Assembly: GCF_000023865.1 (NCBI RefSeq)
Contig: NC_013159.1
Location: 3,436,001-3,500,000 of the forward strand
Length of the DNA: 64,000 bases
Direction of reading: 5' to 3'
Origin: Saccharomonospora viridis DSM 43017
Lineage (GTDB): Bacteria; Actinomycetota; Actinomycetes; Mycobacteriales; Pseudonocardiaceae
Shown: piece by piece, positions 18,719 to 27,069 of the stretch
Layout: the number at the start of each line of letters is the position of its first letter
Numbering within the stretch: the first letter of the stretch is position 1
Translations under genes and position numbers: made by a program
Notes under the pieces: generated by a model
Seen by the model: only the letters and a program-made list of their open reading frames with translations
What the model was told of the DNA's origin: nothing
Database searches by the model: none

Positions 18719-18988
18719 ATGGGAAGAGGGCGCGCATCGGACGGTTCTCGTTCCGCTGGTGTGCTGCCGCTCATCGCCGGCGTGGTCTCCGCCCTCGCGT
18801 TGACCGGTGCCGCCGTGTACACGGTTTCCGAGGCACAGTGCGACCCCGGTCGTTACGTCTCCGACGGCTCCCGGGTGACCTTGGTCGGTAGCTGCGTCAC
18901 GGGTGCCGAGCTGAGGGAGGCGGGCATCGGCCACGATCGGGAACGATCGGGCACCACCAGCACCTCCCCCAACGACGTCCACCCTTAG
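18719..18988 (+). CDS. Small single-pass membrane/secreted protein
   Basis: An 89-residue protein: a basic N-terminus, one hydrophobic helix (VLPLIAGVVSALALTGAAVYTV, about residues 15-36), then a short exported region with two cysteines (AQCDPGRY and GSCVTG) that could form a disulfide, and a Ser/Thr-rich tail. GGGGGAG precedes ATG 18719. I do not recognise a family. It lies between ilvA (divergent) and metB (convergent). Confidence 0.65.
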   Translation: MGRGRASDGSRSAGVLPLIAGVVSALALTGAAVYTVSEAQCDPGRYVSDGSRVTLVGSCVTGAELREAGIGHDRERSGTTSTSPNDVHP

Positions 18989-19007
18989 AGCACGTCCCTC
19001 AGGCTTC

Positions 19008-20171
19008 TTAAGACGCGTCCAGCGCACTGCGCAGGTCTTCGAGCAGGTCGTGGGCGTCCTCGATGCCCACCGACAGTCGCAGCAGTTCGCCCGGAACCTG
19101 CAGCAACGACCCCGCGACACTGGCGTGCGTCATGCGGCCGGGGTGTTCGATGAGTGATTCCACACCACCGAGCGACTCGGCGAGGATGAACAGCTTCGTC
19201 CGGGAAGCCACGTCCAACGCGGCTTGTTCACCGTCGACGTGGGTGAACGACACCATCCCGCCGAACCGGCGCATCTGCTTGGCCGCCAGCGAGTGACCGG
19301 GGTGCTCGGCAAGGCCCGGGTAGTACACGCGGTCGACCTTCGGGTGCTTCGACAAGGTCTCGGCGATGAGTTCGGCGTTGGAGCAGTGCCGCTCCATCCG
19401 CACGCCCAACGTCTTGAGGCCGCGGAGCGTCAACCACGCGTCGAACGGGCTGGGGACGGCCCCGGCCGAGTTGCGCAGGAAGAACAGTCGCTCCCGCAAC
19501 TCGTCGGAGTTGGTGATCACCGCGCCACCCACGACGTCGGAGTGGCCGCCCAGGTACTTGGTGGTGGAGTGCACGACGACGTCGGCGCCGAGCTCCAGCG
19601 GGGTCTGCAGGTACGGGGTGGCGAACGTGTTGTCCACCACGAGCTTGGCTCCCCCGACGTGGGCGAGTTCGGCGAGCGCGGCGATGTCGGCGATACCCAA
19701 CAGCGGGTTGGTCGGCGACTCGCACCAGATGAGTTTGGTCTCGGGGCGCATGGCCGACCTGACCTCGTCCAGATCGCCCAGCGAGGCGATGCTGTAGTTC
19801 ACGCCCCACTCGGTGAGCACCTTGTCGATGAGCCGGAACGTGCCGCCGTAGACGTCGTTGCCGAGGATGAGGTGATCGCCGGGACGAAGGGCCACGCGCA
19901 GCACCGCGTCACTGGCCGCCATGCCCGAGGCGAACGCGAGGGCGTGCTTGCCGTTCTCCAGGGCGGCGAGGGCCTGTTCGAGCGCGGTACGGGTCGGGTT
20001 GGCGGTCCGCGAGTACTCGTAGTCGCCCTCGCGGGTGCCACCGACACCGTCCTGCGCGTAGGTGGAGGTCTGGTAGATCGGCACGATCACCGCGCCGGTG
20101 CGGGGGTCGGGTTCCTGCCCGACGTGGATGGCGCGTGTCTCGAATCCGTAGCTGGCGGGGTCTGCAACCAT
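19008..20171 (-). CDS. metB: Cystathionine gamma-synthase
   Basis: A 387-residue PLP enzyme of the Cys/Met metabolism family, joining cysteine to an activated homoserine ester to give cystathionine. Motifs are YSRTANPTRTALE, FASGMAASDAVL, and HSTTKYLGGHSDVVGG with the PLP lysine (about residue 205). The closing ILAESLGGVESLIEHP...SVGIEDAHDLLEDL is typical. The neighbouring cbs gene makes cystathionine by the opposite route, so the pair could act as synthase or as reverse transsulfuration enzymes; a cystathionine gamma-lyase activity for this protein is possible. The order metB, proline-rich protein, cbs matches M. tuberculosis Rv1079-Rv1077. Confidence 0.9.
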   Translation of the reverse strand: MVADPASYGFETRAIHVGQEPDPRTGAVIVPIYQTSTYAQDGVGGTREGDYEYSRTANPTRTALEQALAALENGKHALAFASGMAASDAVLRVALRPGDHLILGNDVYGGTFRLIDKVLTEWGVNYSIASLGDLDEVRSAMRPETKLIWCESPTNPLLGIADIAALAELAHVGGAKLVVDNTFATPYLQTPLELGADVVVHSTTKYLGGHSDVVGGAVITNSDELRERLFFLRNSAGAVPSPFDAWLTLRGLKTLGVRMERHCSNAELIAETLSKHPKVDRVYYPGLAEHPGHSLAAKQMRRFGGMVSFTHVDGEQAALDVASRTKLFILAESLGGVESLIEHPGRMTHASVAGSLLQVPGELLRLSVGIEDAHDLLEDLRSALDAS

Positions 20172-20245
20172 GCCCCCAGCCTACGGGCCGGCCCCCAAGA
20201 GCCGCTGACCACGGCCGGGGACCCGATGACGACCGGCCGGACGGA

Positions 20246-20292
20246 GAAGGGCCGCAGGCGAGTCGGGAAGATCCGTTCGCCCACGGCCCTTC
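20246..20292 (-). terminator. Hairpin downstream of the proline-rich protein gene
   Basis: GAAGGGCCG (20246-20254) and CGGCCCTTC (20284-20292) are 9-bp inverted copies lying 25 bp past the stop of the minus-strand proline-rich membrane protein gene. Confidence 0.4.
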
Positions 20293-20316
20293 GAGCTCCG
20301 TGTCGATTTCAGCGGC

Positions 20317-21780
20317 TCACCACTGCTGCGGCGGCTGCCCGGGCTGGCCGAAACCACCCGGCTGACCGGGCTGACCCTGCTGCGGGAAACCACCACTGGA
20401 CGGGAACTGCCCACCCGGCTGGCCGAAACCACCCGGCTGACCGGGCTGACCCTGCTGCGGGAAACCACCACTGGACGGGAACTGCCCACCCGGCTGGCCG
20501 AAACCACCCGGCTGACCGGGCTGACCCTGCTGCGGGAAACCACCGCTCGACGGGAACTGCCCACCCGGCTGGCCGAAACCACCCGGCTGACCGGGCTGAC
20601 CGAACCCACCGGGCTGACCGAACCCGCCAGGCTGCCCGAATCCGCCGGGCCCACCGAAGCCGCCGGGCCCACCAGGACCACCGAGGCCGAGCATTCTCGC
20701 GGTGGCCGGAATGATCGCGAGCACGCCCGCGGCCAGGATGAGGATGCCGAAGATCAGGTACAGAACGCTGCTGGTCACGGCCTCGGAGTAGTGATCGGGT
20801 ACCTGTATTCCGCCGGGTAGATTGCCGGGGCTCTCAGGTGTATCACCCGTCATCAGGACGATGCCGAACACCAGCATCAGAGCACCACCGGCGGTCACGG
20901 CGATGGGCCCCAGCTTCTGCAGAGCCCCCTTGAGTTTGCCCGACAATGCGAGCAACGCACCGCCCCCGAGCGTGAGCAGTGCCCCGACCATCACGATGAT
21001 CACCATGAACGTCAACGTGCCCGGCGAGAACACATCGCGCTCGTCGAGAACCCGGTCACGCGCCTCGTCATCGTTCCCGGCTATGTGATCGAGCCCCTTA
21101 CGGAAGTCGCTGATGTTGTCGAAGAGATCGACGAACGTGAAGATCAGCGCGACGAGCCCGAGCACGGCGACGATTCCGCCGACGATCATGGGGACGAAGT
21201 TCATGCCCCCGCCGCCACCGAATGCCGGCTGACCGGGAGCGCCGAACCCGCCTCCCGGAGGAGCGCCGAAGCCCTGCTGCGGGGGTTGGCCGAACTGACC
21301 CTGCCCGGGAGCACCGAAGCCCTGCTGCGGTTGACCCGGGGCGCCGAAACCCTGCTGCGGCTGCGGTCCCGACTGGGGGCCGAGCTGACCCGGGGCTCCG
21401 AAACCACCAGGGGGTGACTGCTGACCGTAACCCTGCGGATTCACCGCGGCCGGGTTGTCGGCCGCACTCGGAGGAGGCGAGTACGGGATCGCGGGCTGCG
21501 GCTGCATGCCCGGGGGCACGAGCTGCGTCGATTCGGCGTTCGAGCCCTGGTCACCCGCGGACGCGTTCGGCGCCTGCACCACCTGAGTCGGCTCGGGACT
21601 GTCGCCGAACTGCTGTTGCTGGTCATCCTGCGACTGCTGGGGCTGGGGCGGCTGCACCACCTGAGTCGGCTCGGGGTTGTCCCCGAACGGACTGCTCTGC
21701 TCAGGCTGAGGACCGCTGGACGGCCCTTGGGGTTGTTGCTCGCCACCCTGCGGCTGATTCGGTGGCTGTGGAGCACTCAT
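20317..21780 (-). CDS. Pro/Gln/Gly-rich four-helix membrane protein (positional counterpart of mycobacterial Pra)
   Basis: A 487-residue protein. The N-terminal ~175 residues are low complexity, with two PEPTQVVQ blocks and GFGAPGQ repeats. A membrane module with four hydrophobic segments follows (about residues 190-345: NFVPMIVGGIVAVLGLVALI, TLTFMVIIVMVGALLTLGG, GPIAVTAGGALMLVFGIVL, VLYLIFGILILAAGVLAII). A Gly/Gln/Pro C-tail contains three 25-residue repeats. ATG 21780 is preferred. In M. tuberculosis the same slot between metB and cbs holds the proline-rich antigen Pra, which has a similar tail but, as I recall, an RDD membrane domain; here the membrane part looks different. The function is unknown. 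Confidence 0.75.
   Translation of the reverse strand: MSAPQPPNQPQGGEQQPQGPSSGPQPEQSSPFGDNPEPTQVVQPPQPQQSQDDQQQQFGDSPEPTQVVQAPNASAGDQGSNAESTQLVPPGMQPQPAIPYSPPPSAADNPAAVNPQGYGQQSPPGGFGAPGQLGPQSGPQPQQGFGAPGQPQQGFGAPGQGQFGQPPQQGFGAPPGGGFGAPGQPAFGGGGGMNFVPMIVGGIVAVLGLVALIFTFVDLFDNISDFRKGLDHIAGNDDEARDRVLDERDVFSPGTLTFMVIIVMVGALLTLGGGALLALSGKLKGALQKLGPIAVTAGGALMLVFGIVLMTGDTPESPGNLPGGIQVPDHYSEAVTSSVLYLIFGILILAAGVLAIIPATARMLGLGGPGGPGGFGGPGGFGQPGGFGQPGGFGQPGQPGGFGQPGGQFPSSGGFPQQGQPGQPGGFGQPGGQFPSSGGFPQQGQPGQPGGFGQPGGQFPSSGGFPQQGQPGQPGGFGQPGQPPQQW
20344..20601. repeat. 75-bp tandem repeat, three copies plus a partial
   Basis: A 75-bp unit starting at 20386, 20461 and 20536, with a partial unit before, is nearly identical between copies. 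It encodes the 25-residue repeat QFPSSGGFPQQG-QPGQPGGFGQPGG in the C-terminal tail of the proline-rich membrane protein. Near-identity at DNA level implies recent expansion or gene conversion. Confidence 0.85.
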
Positions 21781-21896
21781 TGGGTCGTAAACCCCCTTGA
21801 CGAGGACCTTGGGATTTCGCTCGCGCACACGCTATCGGATCGTGACCCGCGCGACGTGTAACGCCCCTGGCAGTTCGCTCGATGATCCTATTCCGA

Positions 21897-23270
21897 TCAA
21901 GCGTGACCGGAGAGGAACGCCAGCAGGTCGTGCCGGGTCACGACCCCCGCCGGCTTGCCGTCCAGCAGCACCAACGCACCACTGGCCTCGCTGAGCGCCT
22001 TCATCGCGGCACCGATGTGCTCACCGGCGCCGATCGTGGGCAGCGGGGGCGACATGTGTTTGTCGAGCTGGTCGGTCAGCGACGCCTTGCCGGTGAACAA
22101 CGCCTCCAACAGGTCCCGCTCGTTGACCGCGCCCACGACCTCACCCGCCATCACGGGCGGCTCGGCGTTGACGACCGGCATCTGGCTCACCCCGAACTCG
22201 CGCAGGATCGACACGGCCTCCGCCACGGTCTCGGTGGGGTGGGTGTGGACCAGGTCGGGCATGCTGCCGTCCTTGCGGCGCAACACGTCACCGACCGTCG
22301 CGTCCTGTGAATCGGGCGACAGGAACCCGTACGACGACATCCACTTGTCGTTGAAGATCTTGCCGAGGTACCCGCGGCCACCGTCGGGCAGCAGCACCAC
22401 GATCACGTCGTCCGGCCCGCACCGCTTCGCCAGCTTCAACGCGGCGGCCACGGCCATACCGCACGAACCACCCACCAGCAGCCCCTCCTCACGGGCGAGC
22501 CTGCGGGTGATCTCGAACGACTCGGCGTCGGTCACCGGGATGATCTCGTCGGCGATGGTGCGGTCGTAGGTGTCCGGCCAGAAGTCCTCCCCGACCCCCT
22601 CCACGAGGTACGGCCTGCCGGTGCCACCCGAGTACACCGACCCCTCCGGGTCGGCGCCGATGACCTTGACCCGTCCCTCGGACGCCTCCTTGAGATACCG
22701 ACCGGTGCCGGAGATGGTGCCCCCGGTGCCCACACCCGCGACGAAGTGGGTCAACTTCCCCTCGGTCTGCCGCCAGATCTCGGGGCCCGTGGAGTGGTAG
22801 TGGCTCTCCGGGTTGTTCGGGTTGGCGTACTGGTTCGGCTTCCACGCGCCCTCGATCTCCCGGGCGAGCCTGTCGGAGACGCTGTAGTACGACTCGGGGT
22901 GCTCCGGCGGCACGGCCGTGGGGCACACCACGACCTCGGCGCCGTACGCCTTGAGCACGTTGCGCTTGTCCTCGCTGACCTTGTCAGGACACACGAACAC
23001 GCATCGATACCCCTTGCGCTGCGCCACCATGGCCAGGCCCACGCCGGTGTTGCCCGACGTCGGTTCCACGATCGTTCCGCCCGGCCGCAACTCCCCCGAA
23101 GCCTCGGCCGCCTCGACCATGCGCAGGGCGATCCGGTCCTTCACGCTGCCGCCGGGGTTCATGTACTCGACCTTGGCGAGGATGAGCGGCTCGACCCCTT
23201 CGGCGAGGGCGTTCAGCTTGACCAGAGGGGTGTTGCCCACGAGGTCGATGACGTGTTCGGCGTAGTCCAT
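21897..23270 (-). CDS. cbs: Cystathionine beta-synthase
   Basis: A 457-residue PLP enzyme condensing homocysteine with serine (or O-acetylserine) to cystathionine. The PLP lysine is in NPGGSVKDRIA (about residue 44), SGNTGVGLAM binds substrate, and GTGGTISGTGR holds the cofactor phosphate. After about residue 330 come two CBS regulatory domains (DATVGDVLRRK and PLPTIGAGEHIGAAMKALSE), the usual sensor of adenosyl ligands. There is no N-terminal haem segment. ATG 23270 gives the usual start (MDYAEHVIDLVGNTPLV). The gene order with metB matches mycobacteria (Rv1077). Confidence 0.94.
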   Translation of the reverse strand: MDYAEHVIDLVGNTPLVKLNALAEGVEPLILAKVEYMNPGGSVKDRIALRMVEAAEASGELRPGGTIVEPTSGNTGVGLAMVAQRKGYRCVFVCPDKVSEDKRNVLKAYGAEVVVCPTAVPPEHPESYYSVSDRLAREIEGAWKPNQYANPNNPESHYHSTGPEIWRQTEGKLTHFVAGVGTGGTISGTGRYLKEASEGRVKVIGADPEGSVYSGGTGRPYLVEGVGEDFWPDTYDRTIADEIIPVTDAESFEITRRLAREEGLLVGGSCGMAVAAALKLAKRCGPDDVIVVLLPDGGRGYLGKIFNDKWMSSYGFLSPDSQDATVGDVLRRKDGSMPDLVHTHPTETVAEAVSILREFGVSQMPVVNAEPPVMAGEVVGAVNERDLLEALFTGKASLTDQLDKHMSPPLPTIGAGEHIGAAMKALSEASGALVLLDGKPAGVVTRHDLLAFLSGHA

Positions 23271-23469
23271 ACCGCCAGGGTAGACAGTGCCTCGGACGAC
23301 CCCGGACGGCGGTGAGCCCCGATTTCGACCTATGTCGGGGATCACCCTGCCATCACATCGTCCGAAGAGGACCTAAGCCGACACGGTCACTCCACGTGGC
23401 TGACTCGTGACCCAGAGAGGCGATCGCGGAACAGGCCCTTTGTTTTCCACACCCGAACAGGCAGGATGA

Positions 23470-23487
23470 GACTAAGCATCCGCTTAG
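23470..23487. promoter_or_regulatory. Palindromic operator immediately before the thiolase gene
   Basis: ACTAAGC-ATCC-GCTTAGT is an 18-bp palindrome with perfect 7-bp arms, ending 20 bp before the ATG and next to the ribosome binding site GAAGGAG. Its form and position suit repression by a TetR-family fatty-acid regulator; no such gene is adjacent. Confidence 0.6.
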
Positions 23488-23506
23488 TTCATCGAAGGAG
23501 CGTCCG

Positions 23507-24727
23507 ATGCCCGAAGCCGTCATCGTGTCCGCCGCCCGCTCACCCATCGGACGGGCCCGCAAGGGCTCACTGGTGGACATGCGTCCCGACGACCTCGCCG
23601 CGCAGATGGTGAGGGCGGCCCTGGACAAAGTGCCCCAACTCGACCCCCGCGACATCGACGACCTCATGCTCGGGTGCGGCCTACCCGGCGGCGAACAGGG
23701 GTTCAACATGGGGCGGACCGTCGCCGTCCAACTCGGCTACGACCACCTGCCCGGGTGCACCATCACCCGCTACTGCTCGTCCAGCCTGCAGACCACCCGC
23801 ATGGCCATGCACGCCATCAAGGCGGGCGAAGGTGACGTGTTCATCTCGGCCGGCGTGGAGGCCGTGTCCCGCGCCGACCGCGGCACCTCCGACTCGTGGC
23901 CCGACACACAGAACCCGCTGTACGCCGAGGCCCAGGCACGTACCGCGCGGGCCGCCGAGGCCGGGGCCGACGACTGGACCGACCCCCGCGAGAACGGTGA
24001 ACTGCCCGACGTCTACATCGCCATGGGCCAAACCGCCGAGAACCTCGCACTGTACAAGGACGTCTCTCGGCGGGAGATGGACGAATTCGCGGTGCGCTCG
24101 CAGAACCTGGCGGAGAAGGCCATCGCCGACGGCTTCTGGGCGAAGGAGATCACCCCGGTGACCCTGCCGGACGGCACGGTGGTGTCGACCGACGACAGTC
24201 CCCGTCCCGGCGTGACCATGGAGGGCGTCGAGGCGCTCAAGCCGGTCTTCCGCCCGAACGGTCGGGTCACGGCGGGCAACGCGTGTCCGTTGAACGACGG
24301 CGCCGCAGCTCTTGTGATCATGAGCGACACGAAGGCCCGCGAGCTCGGTATCACCCCGCTGGCCCGGATCGTCTCCACGGGCGTGTCCGCGCTGTCGCCG
24401 GAGATCATGGGACTCGGCCCCGTCGAGGCCTCCCGCCGGGCATTGGCGAAGGCGGGCATGACCATCGACGACATCGACCTGGTGGAGATCAACGAGGCGT
24501 TCGCCGCGCAGGTGATCCCGTCGTACCGGGATCTGGGCATCGACATCGACAAGCTCAACGTCAACGGCGGCGCGATCGCGGTGGGCCACCCGTTCGGCAT
24601 GACCGGCGCCCGGATCACCACCACGCTGATCAACTCACTGCAGCATCACGACAAGCAGTTCGGCCTGGAGACGATGTGCGTCGGTGGCGGTCAGGGCATG
24701 GCGATGGTGATCGAGCGCCTGAGCTGA
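23507..24727 (+). CDS. Acetyl-CoA C-acyltransferase (thiolase)
   Basis: A 406-residue thiolase that cleaves 3-oxoacyl-CoA in beta-oxidation or condenses acetyl-CoA. The nucleophilic Cys lies in RYCSSSLQ (about residue 92), the second-site His in NGGAIAVGHPFGMTGAR (about 361) and the acid/base Cys in MCVGGGQGMA (about 392). NEAFAAQ is also conserved. GAAGGAG stands before ATG 23507. In M. tuberculosis the same slot near cbs holds fadA3 (Rv1074c, from memory). An 18-bp palindrome overlaps the 5' leader, so expression is probably lipid-responsive. Neighbours on both sides run on the other strand, so it is a single-gene unit. Confidence 0.93.
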   Translation: MPEAVIVSAARSPIGRARKGSLVDMRPDDLAAQMVRAALDKVPQLDPRDIDDLMLGCGLPGGEQGFNMGRTVAVQLGYDHLPGCTITRYCSSSLQTTRMAMHAIKAGEGDVFISAGVEAVSRADRGTSDSWPDTQNPLYAEAQARTARAAEAGADDWTDPRENGELPDVYIAMGQTAENLALYKDVSRREMDEFAVRSQNLAEKAIADGFWAKEITPVTLPDGTVVSTDDSPRPGVTMEGVEALKPVFRPNGRVTAGNACPLNDGAAALVIMSDTKARELGITPLARIVSTGVSALSPEIMGLGPVEASRRALAKAGMTIDDIDLVEINEAFAAQVIPSYRDLGIDIDKLNVNGGAIAVGHPFGMTGARITTTLINSLQHHDKQFGLETMCVGGGQGMAMVIERLS

Positions 24728-24802
24728 CCGCGGGACGTCAGCCACCGGAGACACCGGAGCGGGCCGCGCCCGTCGGCTCGGCCCGCCCGACAACACACGA
24801 AC

Positions 24803-25561
24803 TCAGGCCGTCGTGGGTTCACTGGCACAGATCACCGTGGCGGGCTCCGGGTAGCGAAGCCCCCCTAGCACCCCGGGAACAGTCGCGCACGCCTGTTCCG
24901 CGTCATCGGTGCCTTCCACGATCTTCATGATGGAGATGTCGGCCTTCGGGTCGGTGCACGCGACCTTCTCGTAGCCCTTGGTCGGGGAGTAGAAGTTGGC
25001 GAGGCAGTCGCCCTCCTTGACGTTGAGCATCAGGCAGAGCCGGGCGCCCTCCTCGTACGCGATCTCGTCATAGTCACCGTCGGGGCAGGATCCGCCGTCC
25101 TCCAACCTCACGCCCACCTTCAGCGTCGCCTTCTCGTCGGAGCAGTCGAGCACGGTCGGGCGCTCCCTCCTGTCGGCGAAATCCTCGATGTGCAGGCAGT
25201 CGCCGGGCTCGGCGTTGTGCGCTCCCCCGACCATGTACCCCACGAACGCAAGGCCGACGAGTCCGAGCAGAAGCACGCCCACGATCGAGACGATGATCGT
25301 GACCCATTTGCCCACCTTGCGCTTCTTTGGTGGGGTCGACGGCACGGGCGGCATGGCCGGCTGACCGTAGAGGGGAGGCGCCACCCCGTACGACTGGGGC
25401 TGTTGACCGAACGGCTGCGCAGCACCCGTGGGCTGGCCGGGGGAAGGCTGACCGGGGAACTGCGAGGGCGTGGGTTGCTGTCCGTAGCCCTGAGAGCCGG
25501 GGAACTGGCCGTAAGAACCTGAAGCACCGGGCTGCTCACCTTGTCCAGGGGGAACCGTCAC
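24803..25561 (-). CDS. Gln/Pro-rich membrane-anchored protein, LppU/SCO3897-like domain
   Basis: A 252-residue protein. The N-terminal ~80 residues are rich in Gly, Gln and Pro. A basic stop (PPKKRKVGKW) precedes a single transmembrane helix (about residues 87-110, VTIIVSIVGVLLLGLVGLAFVGYMV). The exported C-terminal domain carries seven or so cysteines (GDCLHI, LDCSD, SCPDGD, LCLML, DCLAN, ACTDP, ACATV, ICASE), presumably paired. The pattern GDC...CSD/E...CP...LCL resembles the LppU_SCO3897 family of actinobacteria, a judgement by eye. GTG 25561 has GAGG 5 nt upstream. The function is unknown. Confidence 0.7.
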   Translation of the reverse strand: MTVPPGQGEQPGASGSYGQFPGSQGYGQQPTPSQFPGQPSPGQPTGAAQPFGQQPQSYGVAPPLYGQPAMPPVPSTPPKKRKVGKWVTIIVSIVGVLLLGLVGLAFVGYMVGGAHNAEPGDCLHIEDFADRRERPTVLDCSDEKATLKVGVRLEDGGSCPDGDYDEIAYEEGARLCLMLNVKEGDCLANFYSPTKGYEKVACTDPKADISIMKIVEGTDDAEQACATVPGVLGGLRYPEPATVICASEPTTA

Positions 25562-25812
25562 CGTGACCTCACAGGTATCCAAGCAAATGAACGCGGAACG
25601 AGGTCATCTAACACCGCGTGAACACGACGGCGATAGCGGCGTCCGTTCGAATGAATCCGATACCACATCCGGACGCCTAGATGGCAACTGACCGTATTCG
25701 GCCATCACTGTTTCCCACCGGCGCGCACCGTACGGATCCGCCGTTGTCGCCCCACGTCTCCCCCACCGTTTCCAGCGAGGCCGGAAGAGTCCGGTTTTCG
25801 GCCATACACAAC

Positions 25813-25849
25813 AAAAAGGGACGTCCGCCCAACGGCCGAACGTCCCCTT
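25813..25849 (-). terminator. Intrinsic terminator of the BI-1 gene
   Basis: Read on the minus strand, GGGGACGT pairs with ACGTCCC and is followed by TTTTTGTTG (25813-25818). It lies 24 bp downstream of the BI-1 family gene and is a canonical hairpin with a T-run. Confidence 0.75.
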
Positions 25850-25872
25850 CGCCTGCGTGGAAACCCGCGGCG

Positions 25873-26721
25873 TTACTCGTTCTGCAAGTACGACAGCAGC
25901 CTCAGGACCTCCAGGTACAGCCAGACCAGGGTCACCATGAGGCCGAAAGCCACGTACCACGCGAACTTGGCGGGCACTCCCCGGCGGATGGCCTCGTCCG
26001 CCATGTCGAAGTCGAGCAGGAAGCTGAACGCCGCGATGCCGATCATCAAGAGGCTGAACCCGATCGCCAACATGCCGCCGTCACGCAGCCCCATGTTGAT
26101 GCCGAAGAGGCTCAGCACCAGGTTCAGCAACAGGAGGACGAGCGCACCGCCGAGCGCACCGATGACCCACTTCTGCAGTTTGGGCGTGACCTTCACCGCT
26201 CCGGTCTTGTAGACCACGAGCATCACGACGAACACCGCGGCCGTGCCCAGGATCGCCTGCAGCGCGATGCCCGGGTAGACGAGCTCGAAGATGCCGCTGA
26301 TCGCCCCGAGGAAGACACCCTCGGCGGCGGAGTACGCCAGCGTCATGGGGCCGCTGGCCATCTGCTTGAAGATGATGATCAGCGACAGCACCAGGCCGAC
26401 GAGCATTCCGCCGATCAGGGCGCCGGTGATGGCCCCCGTGGAGCCCGCCGCCACCTGCGCCTGTGCCCAGATCGCCGTGATGACACCCACAAGCAGGGTC
26501 ACACCCAGCGAGGCACCGGTCTTCATGACCACGTCGTCGACCGTCATCGGGCGGTCGGCGGCGCCGGTGTGCGCTTGCGGGGCACCGTAGGGCGTGGTCG
26601 GCCCGTAACCGGGCTGACCACCGTACGGCCCGCTGTATGGCGGCTGGTCGAAGCCCGCGTACGGAGCACCCGCCGCACTTGTGGGCAAGTTGCGGAAGGC
26701 GGGGTTGCTGGTAGTTCGCAC
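25873..26721 (-). CDS. Bax inhibitor-1 / YccA family membrane protein with Gly/Pro-rich N-terminus
   Basis: A 282-residue integral membrane protein. The first ~60 residues are Gly/Pro/Tyr-rich (PPYSGPYGGQPGYGP) and cytoplasmic. About seven transmembrane segments follow, from LGVTLLVGVITAIWAQAQ to FAWYVAFGLMVTLVWLYLEVL, in the order of the BI-1 family, including the C-terminal aspartate-containing FLLDFDMADE segment linked to proton/calcium leak in YetJ. GTG 26721 follows AGGAGGATCAG. The homologue in M. tuberculosis (Rv1072) sits in the same block. The 311-bp gap before the LppU-like gene holds only its terminator. Confidence 0.88.
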   Translation of the reverse strand: MRTTSNPAFRNLPTSAAGAPYAGFDQPPYSGPYGGQPGYGPTTPYGAPQAHTGAADRPMTVDDVVMKTGASLGVTLLVGVITAIWAQAQVAAGSTGAITGALIGGMLVGLVLSLIIIFKQMASGPMTLAYSAAEGVFLGAISGIFELVYPGIALQAILGTAAVFVVMLVVYKTGAVKVTPKLQKWVIGALGGALVLLLLNLVLSLFGINMGLRDGGMLAIGFSLLMIGIAAFSFLLDFDMADEAIRRGVPAKFAWYVAFGLMVTLVWLYLEVLRLLSYLQNE

Positions 26722-27069
26722 CTGATCCTCCTGGATCTTTCGGCACTTGCGTCGGGTTTAACGCCCGCGCGCGCCAATTCGTTCCCGTCAGTCGAGTAAA
26801 GGTAACTTTACCTGCTCAGGTGGACACGGAAAGACACGAATCGCGCCGGCGGTACCGCCGATCCCATGCCGTTCACCGCGCCCAACAGCGAGCATTCCGC
26901 CCGGCATCCTCGCTGAACGGCCCCCCATACGTCCACCGGCTGGCTGATTGTCCCGGCGTGTGTTCCACGCCATTCTCACGTCGCATGCCTTCACCGGTCC
27001 GCTCGCGAAGCCGCGATCGCCGGAATGAGATCGCCCGGATCTCACACCAACGCTTGGGGGTTTCGACCT
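26722..27069. other. Divergent intergenic region, no gene seen
   Basis: 348 bp between the BI-1 and surface-protein starts. It contains GTAAAG-GTAA-CTTTAC (26796-26811), a small palindrome in an AT-rich patch 75 bp upstream of the BI-1 start that could be a promoter or operator. Otherwise no structure stands out. Confidence 0.45.
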
